Of a stretch of 64,000 nucleotides of DNA, positions 11,501-18,891 are shown one piece after another. A program made the translations under genes and the position numbers. The first letter of the stretch is position 1. Every line of letters starts with the position of its first letter. Source of the stretch: Algibacter lectus (GTDB lineage: Bacteria; Bacteroidota; Bacteroidia; Flavobacteriales; Flavobacteriaceae); assembly GCF_900112395.1 (NCBI RefSeq), contig NZ_FOLN01000011.1, positions 62,001-126,000 of the forward strand. Reading direction: 5' to 3'. The notes below the pieces were generated by a model. It was not told the DNA's origin. It did no database searches and saw only the letters and a list, made by a program, of their open reading frames with translations.

Positions 11501-12489
11501 TTTGTGATGAATTAAATTCTGAAGACGGATTAAACACCTTCAATTTAAGCTTAGCGTCTCCTCAAGTTTTAATAAATTCAACTGAAAATTTTAATGTAGC
11601 TTATTATGAAACTTATCAAGATGCAGAACAGCAAATAGATCTATTAGCAAATAATTATCAAAATACTGAGGCTTATTCTCAAACCATTTACGCTCGTGTT
11701 GAAAATAACGAAGGTTGTTCATATATTGAAGAAGTTCTACTAGTTGTAAATAGCTTACCTAATATTGAAGTTACTCATGAAACTATTTATTGTCTAAACA
11801 CCTACCCTGAAACGATCACCTTAGATGCTGGTTTAATTACGGGTTCTACAAATAATTTCACTTATTTATGGAACACTAATGAGACAACTCCTGAAATTGA
11901 AATTAACGAAATTGGAACATATAGCGTAACTGTAATATCTTTAGAAGGCTGTTCGAAAACAAGAGATATTATTGTTTCACCTTCAACAATACCAACCATA
12001 GATCGCGTAGATATTATAGATGCTATGGACATACAAACCGTTACCGTTTATCTTAACGAGAATAGTATTGGAGACAATGAATATGCCATAGACAGTGAGC
12101 TTGGACCATACCAAGACAGCAATATATTTAATAATGTAGAAGGCGGATTGCACACCATTTACGTTAGAGATAAAAATGGTTGTGGTATAAATTCTGAAAA
12201 AATTTCGGTTATTAGCATTCCTAAATTCTTTACTCCAAATGGAGATGGTTTTAATGATACATGGCTGCCTTTAGGCATATCTAGAGAATTCCAAACAAAT
12301 GTTTCTATTTACATTTATGATAGGTATGGAAAACTATTAAATATTTTAGATCCCTTTGGTCCAGGATGGGATGGCTCTTTTAAAGGTTACCCAATGCCAT
12401 CTTCTGATTATTGGTACACCGTTGATTTTCAAGAAATTTTCAGCCAAAAAAATCGTCAATTTAAAGGCCATTTTACTTTAAAACGATAA
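5578..12489 (+). CDS. Giant repetitive surface protein with type B T9SS sorting domain
   Basis: A 2303-residue secreted protein. Residues 1-20 form a signal peptide ending LFSQ. The N-terminal part (about 80-330) includes a globular region with PLPFDFCFYNEGF. The middle is a long array of about 90-residue modules, each opening with a Cys-Asp-x-Asp signature (for example ICDTDFDG) followed by FDL and closing with a VYIRVEN-like strand. Two Ig-like modules (TLTKATFCAGTSVVL) interrupt the array. The last about 85 residues (FFTPNGDGFNDTW to FKGHFTLKR) are the CHU_C / gliding-motility-associated C-terminal domain, known as the type B signal of the type IX secretion system. It is probably a cell-surface or released adhesin; the ligand is unknown. 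It is transcribed alone. Confidence 0.92.
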   Translation: MWHYRSLLISLILPSILFSQNITPSIEISDVGGLTDILVDCDYPTDADRCFVLQANYTTIYETTSYQVNSIPFTNLSGLTNENSVTVSADDKWSSVLPLPFDFCFYNEGFNSFILGDNGLISFNTTLALADSPYFSGSLPNSSMPTNAIFGAYHDLTNDNNVFGCTDDPSTPENECGEIKTYITGTAPQRTFVISYENLNHFNCENTRSTTQIVLYETSNIIDVYIKDKPINCETTSGAYRKNALIGIQNEDGTSATTPTDRNSGIWSATNEAWRFTPNGIPTTVVQWRDASNTLIATGDQITICPEESTSYTARVTYDMCIGTDVVLEDTIDITIDFSYPIAIDNVQTVCDIDLVGEETIDLTTYAPLMVGTQTGLVLSYYNSPDDAKNETNPIPTPENYLLTNPTENIYVRLQRGVGCFDVGTLTVNLEELATSQLSQISECDVDNDNSEIITFSDYTTQIIGSQSSATLTYHLNQNEAENNLNPQTNLTAANGDSVFVRLTLQPDESCPNIVEIPIVLNPVPVVAPIEVTLCSNIAIYNLTQHETDVQSNNTAALNFSYHLYESWAERNIYPFDPNATSNPIDPEVYRLNSASQIWVRSYTSNGCVEVFPINFTYIDGVTVQNDNQVSTGTIFDLTTSINDMVTDLTGITVQYYDSENGAQIQDPSSLISDPANFGVTNPETEVFVVFTNTDSGCITIGSIELESVGFSGGAIDGDFQICDTDNDSEELVTLSAYDDSLISSFDDSRHMIVTYHILETDANANTGAITEINITTPTTLYARIALVFEGTELDFTVEEVNLDFQTTILLNPVLATICDEFGNNREIHDITQYEDDITTETGAIFEYEDIYGRDISSPETYNIIGPTRIINVFVTTPDGCTTETDITFDFYPIITTNDAEIEACDSDNNNEELINLNDALPDVNINFINYEASFYNTEAEAETGEPTAQIPTPENYLATSNHSVFVRLYNTTTTCYNIAEIEITIVSIPELRSNMLSLCDFENDGIENNVDLSNFNSEIIGTQNNINLTYYNSLDDANNKNTPITTANITNTTTLFVNLSAPDGCDISGAINFSLISSPVVNNIDVTVCDNFTDGSEYYDLRLSHDAIISDPANHTFRYFTSENNAINNSGAISYRYLITSVPQTIYIRVTNRTTGCFSIAEITLNFSFPITVNDTELTACDDDFNLSEEFDLTTAIPAMLANTTGLDITYYSDEVGAQTANTTFLISTPENHNTASETDNIFVRFDNTLTGCFSIGRVILKVLATPKLIDSSHTICDTDFDGFYTLDLSDLNALIIQDHTNLVFAYFTSFSNAENETGAISNTTNYAIPNDNHTVYIRVENQFDCWAVAAVNISIRTSTNVNTVTETLEACDDDLDNYSFFDLTSFENLFTTEIGATFRYFNTRMDANLEQSQIPNPTAHQNVNPNSQTVFVRVSVPDKCDNITSFNIETIHITPPTLTKATFCAGTSVVLDMGPTYSTYTWSTTETTQSIEVSVAGTYSVTLEDSDGCIGTFDVEVEELPLPNVIATSITECDYTGIADGLMQFNLHDYDIQVTGNNSNVTTHFYLSQSELDNDSNEQSATFTNTTNPQTVYVKVVDNTTGCFDSTTLTLNSSFIELTPNTYEICDTDFDGNYSFNLSQLNTLVVANTTNLAFEYYNSQTNAENQNSALSGIYTIPNNNHDVYVRVENSLGCAYITSVEIQHRADTSVETVTEILESCDDDLDDYAIFDLTSFENLFTTEIGATFRYFNTRMDANLEQSQIPNPTAHQNVNPNSQTIFVRVSVPDKCDNITSFNIETIHITPPTLTKATFCAGTSVVLEMGPNYSTYTWSTTETTQSIEVSVAGTYSVTLEDSDGCIGTFDVEVEELPLPNVIATSITECDYTDIADGLMQFNLHDYDNQVTANNSNVTTHFYLSQSELDNDSNEQSATFTNTTNPQTIYVKVIDNTTGCFDSTTLTLNSSFIELTPAILYVCDELNSEDGLNTFNLSLASPQVLINSTENFNVAYYETYQDAEQQIDLLANNYQNTEAYSQTIYARVENNEGCSYIEEVLLVVNSLPNIEVTHETIYCLNTYPETITLDAGLITGSTNNFTYLWNTNETTPEIEINEIGTYSVTVISLEGCSKTRDIIVSPSTIPTIDRVDIIDAMDIQTVTVYLNENSIGDNEYAIDSELGPYQDSNIFNNVEGGLHTIYVRDKNGCGINSEKISVISIPKFFTPNGDGFNDTWLPLGISREFQTNVSIYIYDRYGKLLNILDPFGPGWDGSFKGYPMPSSDYWYTVDFQEIFSQKNRQFKGHFTLKR
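9400..11487 (+). repeat. Internal tandem duplication in adhesin, period 1044 bp
   Basis: Two copies of a 348-codon unit lie in direct tandem. The near-identical cores are about 9750-10443 and 10794-11487, with exact offset 1044 at both ends. Homology extends left with more divergence to about 9400 and 10444. Each unit holds one full Cys-Asp module, a second module and an Ig-like module. Identity at DNA level, including synonymous positions, points to recent duplication or ongoing gene conversion. Confidence 0.95.
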
Positions 12490-12591
12490 AAATCAATTAT
12501 TTAAATGCTTCTTAAAATATATAAAAATCTAATTTTAAAAATATTTCAATCACAACAGAATCCATAGCTACATATTAAAGCAATTATTGCT

Positions 12592-12599
12592 TACATTTG
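12592..12599 (+). promoter_or_regulatory. Putative -7 promoter box TACATTTG
   Basis: TACATTTG matches the Bacteroidetes/Flavobacterium -7 consensus TANNTTTG exactly and lies 72 bp before the ATG of the exonuclease/GIY-YIG gene. A clear -33 TTTG at normal spacing is not evident. Confidence 0.45.
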
Positions 12600-12670
12600 T
12601 AGTACAACAAGAAAAACACTTCATTTAAATTTAGTGTAGTATTCCTTAAGAATTTAGAAAGATTAACATA

Positions 12671-14032
12671 ATGATTTATACCGTAATTGATGTTGAAACC
12701 GCTGGACCAGGAAATAAACTTACCGAGATTTCTATTTTTAGATATGAAGACGATGAGTTAATAGATGAATTTACATCGCTTGTTGATCCTCAACAGTTAA
12801 TCCCTGAATACATTACCGATTTAACAGGTATTGACGATTTGATGGTTGCTAAAGCACCAACATTCGCAGAAATTGCAGAAGATATTTTATCGATTACCCA
12901 AAACGCCATTTTTATAGCGCATAATGTGAGTTTTGATTATAACGCCATACAAAATGAATTTGCGGCAATAGATATAAAATTTGTTAGAAAGAAACTATGC
13001 ACCGTTAGACTTTCTAGAAAATTATTACCAGGCCACAAAACCTATAGCTTAGGTAAATTGTGTGCTAAATTAGACATCCCGATAGTAGGTAGACACCGCG
13101 CAAGAGGCGATGCTGAAGCTACTGTTATTCTATTTAAAATATTGCTAAAACAACCTACAGCAGCAGAAGTTATTGAGTCTTTTTTAAAGAAAGCTACTAA
13201 AGAAACTAAAGTACCAAAACATCTTAAACAAGAAACTTTTGATCAGCTACCAAGTACCACCGGAATCTATTATTTTAAAGATGAAAACGATGCTATTATC
13301 TACGTAGGCCGAGCTAAAGATATAAAAAAACGCGTGCTAAGTCATTTTTCGAGTAAAGCAGAAAAAGAGATTAATTTATCTAAAGAATTAACCGATGTAG
13401 ATTACGAGCTTTCAGGTAGTGAAACCATTGCATTACTTATGGAAGATGCTGCGCTAAAGGAACATCTTCCAAAATACAATCAAGCACCAAAACGTGCTCC
13501 TAAAGCGTATGCTATATTCAGTTACCAAGATAGAAATGGCATATTACATTTAGCTTACAACACGCTAAAATCGACGCCAAATGCCATACAAATATTATAT
13601 AGTATTCAAGAATGTAACCATTACTTAGAGGTGCTTTGTAAACAGTTTAATTTGTGTCCAAAATACACGCATTTACAAGAAGGCACTGCAAATTGTTCGC
13701 TCTACCCTATTCAATCTTGCAAAGGTATTTGTGATAAAAAAGAATCGATGGCTTTATATAATCTTCGTGTTAAACAAGCTATAGATTACCTTAAAAATAT
13801 ATCTAAAAATGTAATTGTAAAACAAAAAGGACGATATGAAAATGAAGAAGCTTTTATTTTAATTGAAAACAGCAGCTACAAAGGTTACGGTTTTATCGAT
13901 AAGTACGAGCAAATTAATACTTCGGAAGATTTAGAACCTTTTTTAATTCCTCAACAAGACAACATAGATATTCAAAGAGTTTTGAATAAAATATTGATTA
14001 GTCCTGATCAAAGTGTCGTGCAAACCCAGTAA
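12671..14032 (+). CDS. DnaQ-like 3'-5' exonuclease fused to GIY-YIG (UvrC/Cho-type) nuclease
   Basis: A 453-residue cytoplasmic protein. Residues 1-165 form a DEDDh exonuclease of the DNA polymerase III epsilon type, with acidic motif VIDVETAG at 5-12, HNVSFDYN near 91-98 and the final HRARGDAEAT, which gives the catalytic His and Asp. Residues about 195-275 are a GIY-YIG nuclease domain (TGIYYFKDENDAIIYVGRAKDIKKRV) like the N-terminal incision half of UvrC or Cho. The remaining about 175 residues resemble the region that follows GIY-YIG in this fusion family and contain four cysteines in a cluster (LCPKY to CKGICDKK). The fusion is known in Bacteroidetes. A role in DNA repair is likely; the exact substrate is inference. 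Confidence 0.88.
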   Translation: MIYTVIDVETAGPGNKLTEISIFRYEDDELIDEFTSLVDPQQLIPEYITDLTGIDDLMVAKAPTFAEIAEDILSITQNAIFIAHNVSFDYNAIQNEFAAIDIKFVRKKLCTVRLSRKLLPGHKTYSLGKLCAKLDIPIVGRHRARGDAEATVILFKILLKQPTAAEVIESFLKKATKETKVPKHLKQETFDQLPSTTGIYYFKDENDAIIYVGRAKDIKKRVLSHFSSKAEKEINLSKELTDVDYELSGSETIALLMEDAALKEHLPKYNQAPKRAPKAYAIFSYQDRNGILHLAYNTLKSTPNAIQILYSIQECNHYLEVLCKQFNLCPKYTHLQEGTANCSLYPIQSCKGICDKKESMALYNLRVKQAIDYLKNISKNVIVKQKGRYENEEAFILIENSSYKGYGFIDKYEQINTSEDLEPFLIPQQDNIDIQRVLNKILISPDQSVVQTQ

Positions 14033-14059
14033 CATATTTTATATCTACATAAAACAAAA

Positions 14060-14081
14060 AAGCAACCTAATTAGGTTGCTT
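14060..14081. terminator. Bidirectional terminator between convergent genes
   Basis: A perfect 22-bp palindrome with arms AAGCAACCTAA / TTAGGTTGCTT. It is preceded by an A-run and followed by a T-run, so it can act in both directions. It lies between the stop of the exonuclease gene and the stop of the convergent desaturase gene. Confidence 0.9.
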
Positions 14082-14112
14082 TTTTTGTTTTTGCTATATA
14101 ATACCGAATTTA

Positions 14113-14847
14113 CTAACTAACGGCTTTCTTCAATTTAATAATATGTAGTTTATCTAAAACAACCATAATACAATACGTAATATCAACCTCAAACCAACGC
14201 ACTCCAAAATTTGCACGTCCACTGTGAGAATGATGATTGTTATGATAACCTTCACCCATCATTAAAAAATCGAATGGTAATAAGTTTTTAGACGTATCGG
14301 CAACTTTAAAATTTCTGTACCCATAAATATGAGCAAACCAATTTATAATTACGCCGTGTATTGGTGCCATTAAAAAAGCTACAGGTAAAAATAACCATTG
14401 CCACCAAGCAGTTGCAAAGAAAATAAAAAACACAGTGTATAATGCAGCCCAAACTAATCGAGATACTCTAGAACTTGCAAATTTATCGAAAGACTCCCAT
14501 TGTGGAACGTTTTTGGTAAACTTATCGGCAACCTCAATTCGTTTTTGATTTATGTCTTGATATATGTTTTTTGTACGCCACATCATAGAAAACACATTGG
14601 CATCATATTTAGGCGAATGCGGATCTTTTTCTGTGTCGGCATAAGCATGATGCATTCTATGCATAACGCCATAACCATAAGCACTTAAGTAATTAGAACC
14701 TTGAAAAACCCAAGTTAAAAAGAAACATATACGTTCTGCTATTTTAGACATGGTAAAGGTTTGATGCGCCGCATAACGATGCAAAAAGAATGTTTGAAAA
14801 AACAAACCTGTATACCATAAAATGATAATAAAAATAAGAATACTCAT
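14113..14847 (-). CDS. Membrane fatty-acid (acyl-CoA/acyl-lipid) desaturase
   Basis: A 244-residue membrane protein with the three histidine boxes of the di-iron fatty-acid desaturase family: HRYAAH at 23-28, HRMHH at 63-67 and YHNNHH near 200. These ligands bind the two irons that activate O2 to introduce a double bond in an acyl chain. Hydrophobic segments lie at about 2-20, 40-60 and 130-175. It is short for the delta-9 desaturase family but all boxes are present. The Crp/Fnr-type regulator gene ends 58 bp upstream on the same strand, so co-transcription or regulation is plausible. Position specificity cannot be told. Confidence 0.88.
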   Translation of the reverse strand: MSILIFIIILWYTGLFFQTFFLHRYAAHQTFTMSKIAERICFFLTWVFQGSNYLSAYGYGVMHRMHHAYADTEKDPHSPKYDANVFSMMWRTKNIYQDINQKRIEVADKFTKNVPQWESFDKFASSRVSRLVWAALYTVFFIFFATAWWQWLFLPVAFLMAPIHGVIINWFAHIYGYRNFKVADTSKNLLPFDFLMMGEGYHNNHHSHSGRANFGVRWFEVDITYCIMVVLDKLHIIKLKKAVS

Positions 14848-14905
14848 AATCTTTGTTTAGATAACAAAGGTCTTATTACTTTATGGAAATTACAATGAAC
14901 CTAGG

Positions 14906-15478
14906 TTAAGAAATTCGTTTCCTAATTCGGCTTAAAGCCTGTGCTGTAACCCCTATATACGAAGCAATGTATTTTAAAGGCACCTCTTTTATTAAGTTTG
15001 GGCGCTCTGTAAATAACTTAAGGTAACGCTCTTCTGCAGTTTCATTTAAAAGCGACTGTTCTCGTTTAGATTTTATAAGAAATAAACGCTCTGACGACAT
15101 GCGCCCTATAACATTACCAACAAAACTTTTTTGATATACCTCTTGTAAATCTTCATAAGAAATACTCCAAATAACCATATTGGTAAGCGCCTCTATTTGG
15201 TAGAGCGATGGTTTGTGTGTTAAAAACGAATCGTAAGCGCTTATAAATTCATTTTCGAAACAAAACCCAAAAGTGATTTCTTTCTCTTTATCTTCCTTCG
15301 GAATTAAAAAACGTGCAATACCAGATTCTATAAAAGAGATGTAGTTCTCCACCTGACCAACTTCGGTAAGTTTATCTTTTTTATTAAACTCGCGCTTAAT
15401 TAATTTAGATGAAAACAACGTCCAATCGGTATCATTTACCGTTATGGTCTCTTCTATATAGGCTCTAATATTTTTCAT
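14906..15478 (-). CDS. Crp/Fnr-family transcriptional regulator
   Basis: 190 residues. About 20-110 form a cyclic-nucleotide-binding-like beta-roll ([14 protein letters not shown], then [15 protein letters not shown]), and the C-terminus (about 160-188; [19 protein letters not shown]) is the winged-helix recognition region. The conserved Arg and Ser of true cAMP-binding pockets are not obvious, and no Fnr-like cysteine cluster is seen, so the effector is unknown. This short Crp-like type is common in Flavobacteriia. It is followed by the desaturase gene, which may be a target; that is inference from neighbourhood only. Confidence 0.82.
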   Translation of the reverse strand: MKNIRAYIEETITVNDTDWTLFSSKLIKREFNKKDKLTEVGQVENYISFIESGIARFLIPKEDKEKEITFGFCFENEFISAYDSFLTHKPSLYQIEALTNMVIWSISYEDLQEVYQKSFVGNVIGRMSSERLFLIKSKREQSLLNETAEERYLKLFTERPNLIKEVPLKYIASYIGVTAQALSRIRKRIS

Positions 15479-15528
15479 TTAAAACTATTCTAGTTCTCGA
15501 AAAACTCTGGATAAAATATTAATTAAAA

Positions 15529-16293
15529 TTATTTTATATACGCATTAAGTAACTCTTTCAAAAGTAATATATCTTGTTCTTTATTACGTACTAAACGATT
15601 TTCTTTATCATTTTCAAAAGCAGCATAATCAATTTCAACTAAATCGATTTCTTTCTTTTGCAGTACATCTCTACGTCTTTTGTTATATTTTTTTATTTGT
15701 TCAGCTCTAGTTATACCACTAACGGTCATTACATTTAGCTTCTCTTCATCTTGATCGGCTTCACTTTCCTTTTCTAAAAACTCTATAACTAAATTAGCTT
15801 CTTTATAAAAAGCTGCTAAAGGCAATTTCGTTCTCGTTTTTCCTCTTTTATGCATATCTCCTAGTAAAAAAGGAAAGGTATGCTTACGCGATGCTTTTTC
15901 GTTAAGCACCTCATCGCATAGGTCTAAAACATAAAACTCATCACTATTTTCTCTAGTTTCTTGAGCTTTTTCTTTTTTAGAAACCGCACCAATAGCTTCA
16001 TTCGGTACAAACTCTGCTCCTTCTCTTAATAAATACCAATAAACAGCTGTTTCTGTACGTTCTGCATGTACAGCAGGAATTTTATCTAATGCTTTTTCTT
16101 TATCTAAAGCTCTAAAAACCTTACGAAGCGGTAACCCTTTTTTTGTGTCTTTTGTAAAAACACCTGCCTCTATTAAATCGGACATAATATCCTTAGCCGG
16201 AATAGAGTTTTTTTCCGTATTTGTATTAAAATAATTCTCTATTACTTTATTAATTTGAGCGACTTGATCTTCGCTAATATTACTATTCTTCAT
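15529..16293 (-). CDS. Conserved-type unknown protein, possible PD-(D/E)XK-like fold
   Basis: I do not recognise this 254-residue protein with certainty. I place the start at the ATG at 16293 because the 20 residues gained by starting at 16353 form a hydrophobic run unlike the very polar remainder. Residues about 1-110 are helical and charged. The C-terminal third has LVIEFLE followed by [16 protein letters not shown] and IDLVEIDY; an acidic strand, a basic helix and a final strand in this order recall restriction-endonuclease-like (PD-(D/E)XK/Vsr-type) folds. That resemblance is by eye only. It stands between the Crp-like regulator and the first sulfatase with no evident functional tie. Confidence 0.6.
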   Translation of the reverse strand: MKNSNISEDQVAQINKVIENYFNTNTEKNSIPAKDIMSDLIEAGVFTKDTKKGLPLRKVFRALDKEKALDKIPAVHAERTETAVYWYLLREGAEFVPNEAIGAVSKKEKAQETRENSDEFYVLDLCDEVLNEKASRKHTFPFLLGDMHKRGKTRTKLPLAAFYKEANLVIEFLEKESEADQDEEKLNVMTVSGITRAEQIKKYNKRRRDVLQKKEIDLVEIDYAAFENDKENRLVRNKEQDILLLKELLNAYIK

Positions 16294-16463
16294 GATTATA
16301 ACTTTTATGCTAATTGTAGCAACTACAATTAAAACGGCCGCAAGATAAGCCAATATTATTACGATGTAATTATACTACTGGTTTTATTAATCTTAAACAC
16401 ATCATTTTACCAGCTAGAACGTAAAAGTCGTACTAATCTAGAAAAAATATCACCGTAACGCCA

Positions 16464-17915
16464 TTACTTTTTAGAAAGTACCGTTTTCATTTGCGCAGGA
16501 TTAGAATATAATACCTTTTCGTTCTGCATTAATTGTTTATGAATGTGGTGCGTAACATCCATCCAACTCCGTTCTTCAATCCATAACGGATCCATCATTT
16601 TAGATTCCCACAGCTTCAATTCATTTTGTAATAATTGATACTCTTCCTTTTTGAATGTTTTTAAGTCTGTGGTTTCCCCTAAATCATTTTCTAAATTATA
16701 AAGCGTTGCTCCAAAATCTTGCAATCTCACCATTTTATAATCACCTATTCTAGCTCCTGCTTCTTCCAGTTTTCTCCAGAATAATTTATCGTGCGGATTT
16801 CCTGTTTTTTCTCCTTTTAAATACGGCAATAAATTAGCTCCGTCTAAAATTAAATCATCGGCCTTTTTAATGTTTGCTGCGGCCAAAGATGTTGTAAAAA
16901 TATCTAAAGATGAAGATAATCCACCAAACGTTTGACCACCTTTAATGATTTTAGGCCAACTCACAATAAAAGGCACGCGATGTCCGCCTTCAAACTTATT
17001 ACCTTTCCAACCTTTTAAAGGTCCTCCGCTAGAACTATTATTTGCCGCACCACCATTATCACTTAAAAAATATATAAGTGTATTATCTGCTAAGCCCAAT
17101 GCTTTTAATTTTTGCTGAAGCTTCCCTATATTTTCATCTAAAGCCCAAGTCATGGCTGCCAATTCTTGTCTTGGATGATTTTTATACTTTTCTAAATGCT
17201 CCGTTTTGGCTTCCATTGGTGTATGCACGGCGTTATAAGCCAAATACATAAAAAAGGGTTGCGCTTTATTTTCTTCAATAAACTTTACAGATTGATCTCC
17301 TAAAACATCAGTTAAATACCCATCGAACATAACTCGTTTACTATTATGCTGAAGCATTTTTTCTTTCTTAGGATTTTTATAAGAAAAGTAGGAACGACTC
17401 CCGGCTTCGAAACCAAAAAACTCATCGAAACCTCTTTGATTTGGATGATCACTTTTATCTGCTCCTAAATGCCATTTCCCTAAAGCTAGTGTTTTATATC
17501 CATTGGCTTTAAACACATCGGCCATTGTAGAAACATCATCCGAAAGGCCAATATCACCAGAATCACCAAAGCCTGTTCCATTAGCCTCAAAACCAAAACG
17601 TTGTTGATATTTACCTGTCATTAAGCCCGCTCTAGATGGAGCACAAACGGTAGCGCTTACATGAGCATCAGTTAAAATAACACCACTTTTTGCTAAAGCA
17701 TCAATATTTGGTGTTTCTAAATCTTTACTCCCCATAAAACCAAAATCGGCATAACCGGCATCGTCTATAAGAATAACGATAACATTGGGTTGCTCTTTAG
17801 GTTTCACAACACTTTCATCTTTGTTTTCTTTACAAGATGACACAAAAATTAACAAAAGGATAAATAAACCAAATGCTTTTGAAACACTTTCTTGTATTCT
17901 GAAAAAGACTGTCAT
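16464..17915 (-). CDS. Sulfatase, S1 family, lipoprotein (arylsulfatase type)
   Basis: 483 residues. A signal peptide ends in a lipobox with Cys28 (FVSSC). The formylglycine motif is CAPSR at 91-95, where Cys91 would be converted to the catalytic formylglycine. The calcium ligands LIDDAG (49-54) and SDNGG are present, as are the HTPM and EGGHRVPFI segments typical of arylsulfatase A-like enzymes. It should hydrolyse sulfate esters of a glycan at the cell envelope. A strong terminator at 18002-18038 separates it from the upstream susC operon, so it is its own transcription unit. The sulfated sugar position cannot be assigned from sequence alone. Confidence 0.9.
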   Translation of the reverse strand: MTVFFRIQESVSKAFGLFILLLIFVSSCKENKDESVVKPKEQPNVIVILIDDAGYADFGFMGSKDLETPNIDALAKSGVILTDAHVSATVCAPSRAGLMTGKYQQRFGFEANGTGFGDSGDIGLSDDVSTMADVFKANGYKTLALGKWHLGADKSDHPNQRGFDEFFGFEAGSRSYFSYKNPKKEKMLQHNSKRVMFDGYLTDVLGDQSVKFIEENKAQPFFMYLAYNAVHTPMEAKTEHLEKYKNHPRQELAAMTWALDENIGKLQQKLKALGLADNTLIYFLSDNGGAANNSSSGGPLKGWKGNKFEGGHRVPFIVSWPKIIKGGQTFGGLSSSLDIFTTSLAAANIKKADDLILDGANLLPYLKGEKTGNPHDKLFWRKLEEAGARIGDYKMVRLQDFGATLYNLENDLGETTDLKTFKKEEYQLLQNELKLWESKMMDPLWIEERSWMDVTHHIHKQLMQNEKVLYSNPAQMKTVLSKK

Positions 17916-18001
17916 TTTTTGATGTTTGTATTTTAAATGACAAGTTATAAATTTATGCTTAAGTTAAATATAAAGATCTAAATTTATTATATATGATAAA
18001 A

Positions 18002-18038
18002 AAACATCCCTTTACAGAATGACTGTAAAGGGATGTTT
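18002..18038 (-). terminator. Strong intrinsic terminator of the sulfatase-PUL operon
   Basis: Perfect 16-bp stem (AAACATCCCTTTACAG / CTGTAAAGGGATGTTT) with a 5-nt loop, 29 bp downstream of the racemase stop. On the minus strand an A/T-rich tail follows. It closes the susC1-to-racemase operon before the separate sulfatase gene. Confidence 0.88.
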
Positions 18039-18066
18039 AGATGGTTTGATTTTCTTAAAACATTAG

Positions 18067-18879
18067 TTATTTATTTAGAATATAATTTACGCCTGCCATG
18101 GCATGAATGTCTGTGGTATTAAAAGCCGGAATATCTAAATCTTCATCAAAAATCATTAAAGGAAACTCAGTACAACCTAAAACAATTCCTCCTGCTCCTC
18201 TATCCACAAAACCCTGAATAACCGCTAATACATAGGCTTTCGATTCGGGTTTAACTTCTCCATAAGTAAGTTCTTCTTGTATAATTCTATGTAATTCATT
18301 CAACACAACTTTATCTTCAGGAACTAAAACTTCTATACCGTTATCAGCAATTCTTTGGGTTACAAAATCGGATTCCATAGAGTAAATAGTTCCTATAAAA
18401 CCAACACTTTTAATACCTTTATTATGAATTGCCTTAGCGGTAGCATCTGCAATATGTATTACCGGAAAATCTAATTGCCCCTGCACGGTTTGATATACTT
18501 TATGTGGAGTATTGGCACAAAACATAACAGACTCTGCTCCTGCTCTATTAAGGCTTAATGCAGCTTCCGTCAACATACCAGCTATAGAATCCCATTTATC
18601 TTCCTTTTGAAATCTATGAACCTCAGCCTGATTGAGCGTATAAACTAATAAAGGCGGATTGGTGTTATTCCCATAATAATCGTTGATAGATTGATTAATT
18701 GCCGCATAATACTCGATTGTAGAGTGCCAAGAGGTGCCACCTATTAGCCCCAGGGTTTTCATTTCTTTTTGATTCATTTTTGATTTTTCATTTAAAACCG
18801 TAATTTTTTCTATAGGTTTATTACATGCTATAGCCACTAAAAGCACTAAACAATATAGCCGTTTTTTTAGTAGAGCCAT
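18067..18879 (-). CDS. Aspartate/glutamate racemase-family protein, predicted lipoprotein
   Basis: 270 residues. The racemase domain starts near residue 41 (MKTLGLIGGTSWHST) and has both family cysteines: Cys121 in FCANTPH and Cys236 in GCTEFPL, the two-base pair that swaps the alpha-proton of Asp or Glu without cofactor. The N-terminus (MALLKKRLYCLVLLVAIAC) looks like a lipoprotein signal with Cys19 as the lipidated residue. That is unusual, because these racemases are normally cytoplasmic; an internal ATG at residue 35 or 40 would give the ordinary form. It is the last gene of the susC1 operon, 12 bp after the sulfatase. Its link to glycan breakdown is unclear. Confidence 0.85.
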   Translation of the reverse strand: MALLKKRLYCLVLLVAIACNKPIEKITVLNEKSKMNQKEMKTLGLIGGTSWHSTIEYYAAINQSINDYYGNNTNPPLLVYTLNQAEVHRFQKEDKWDSIAGMLTEAALSLNRAGAESVMFCANTPHKVYQTVQGQLDFPVIHIADATAKAIHNKGIKSVGFIGTIYSMESDFVTQRIADNGIEVLVPEDKVVLNELHRIIQEELTYGEVKPESKAYVLAVIQGFVDRGAGGIVLGCTEFPLMIFDEDLDIPAFNTTDIHAMAGVNYILNK

Positions 18880-18891
18880 GAAAAAAATAAA

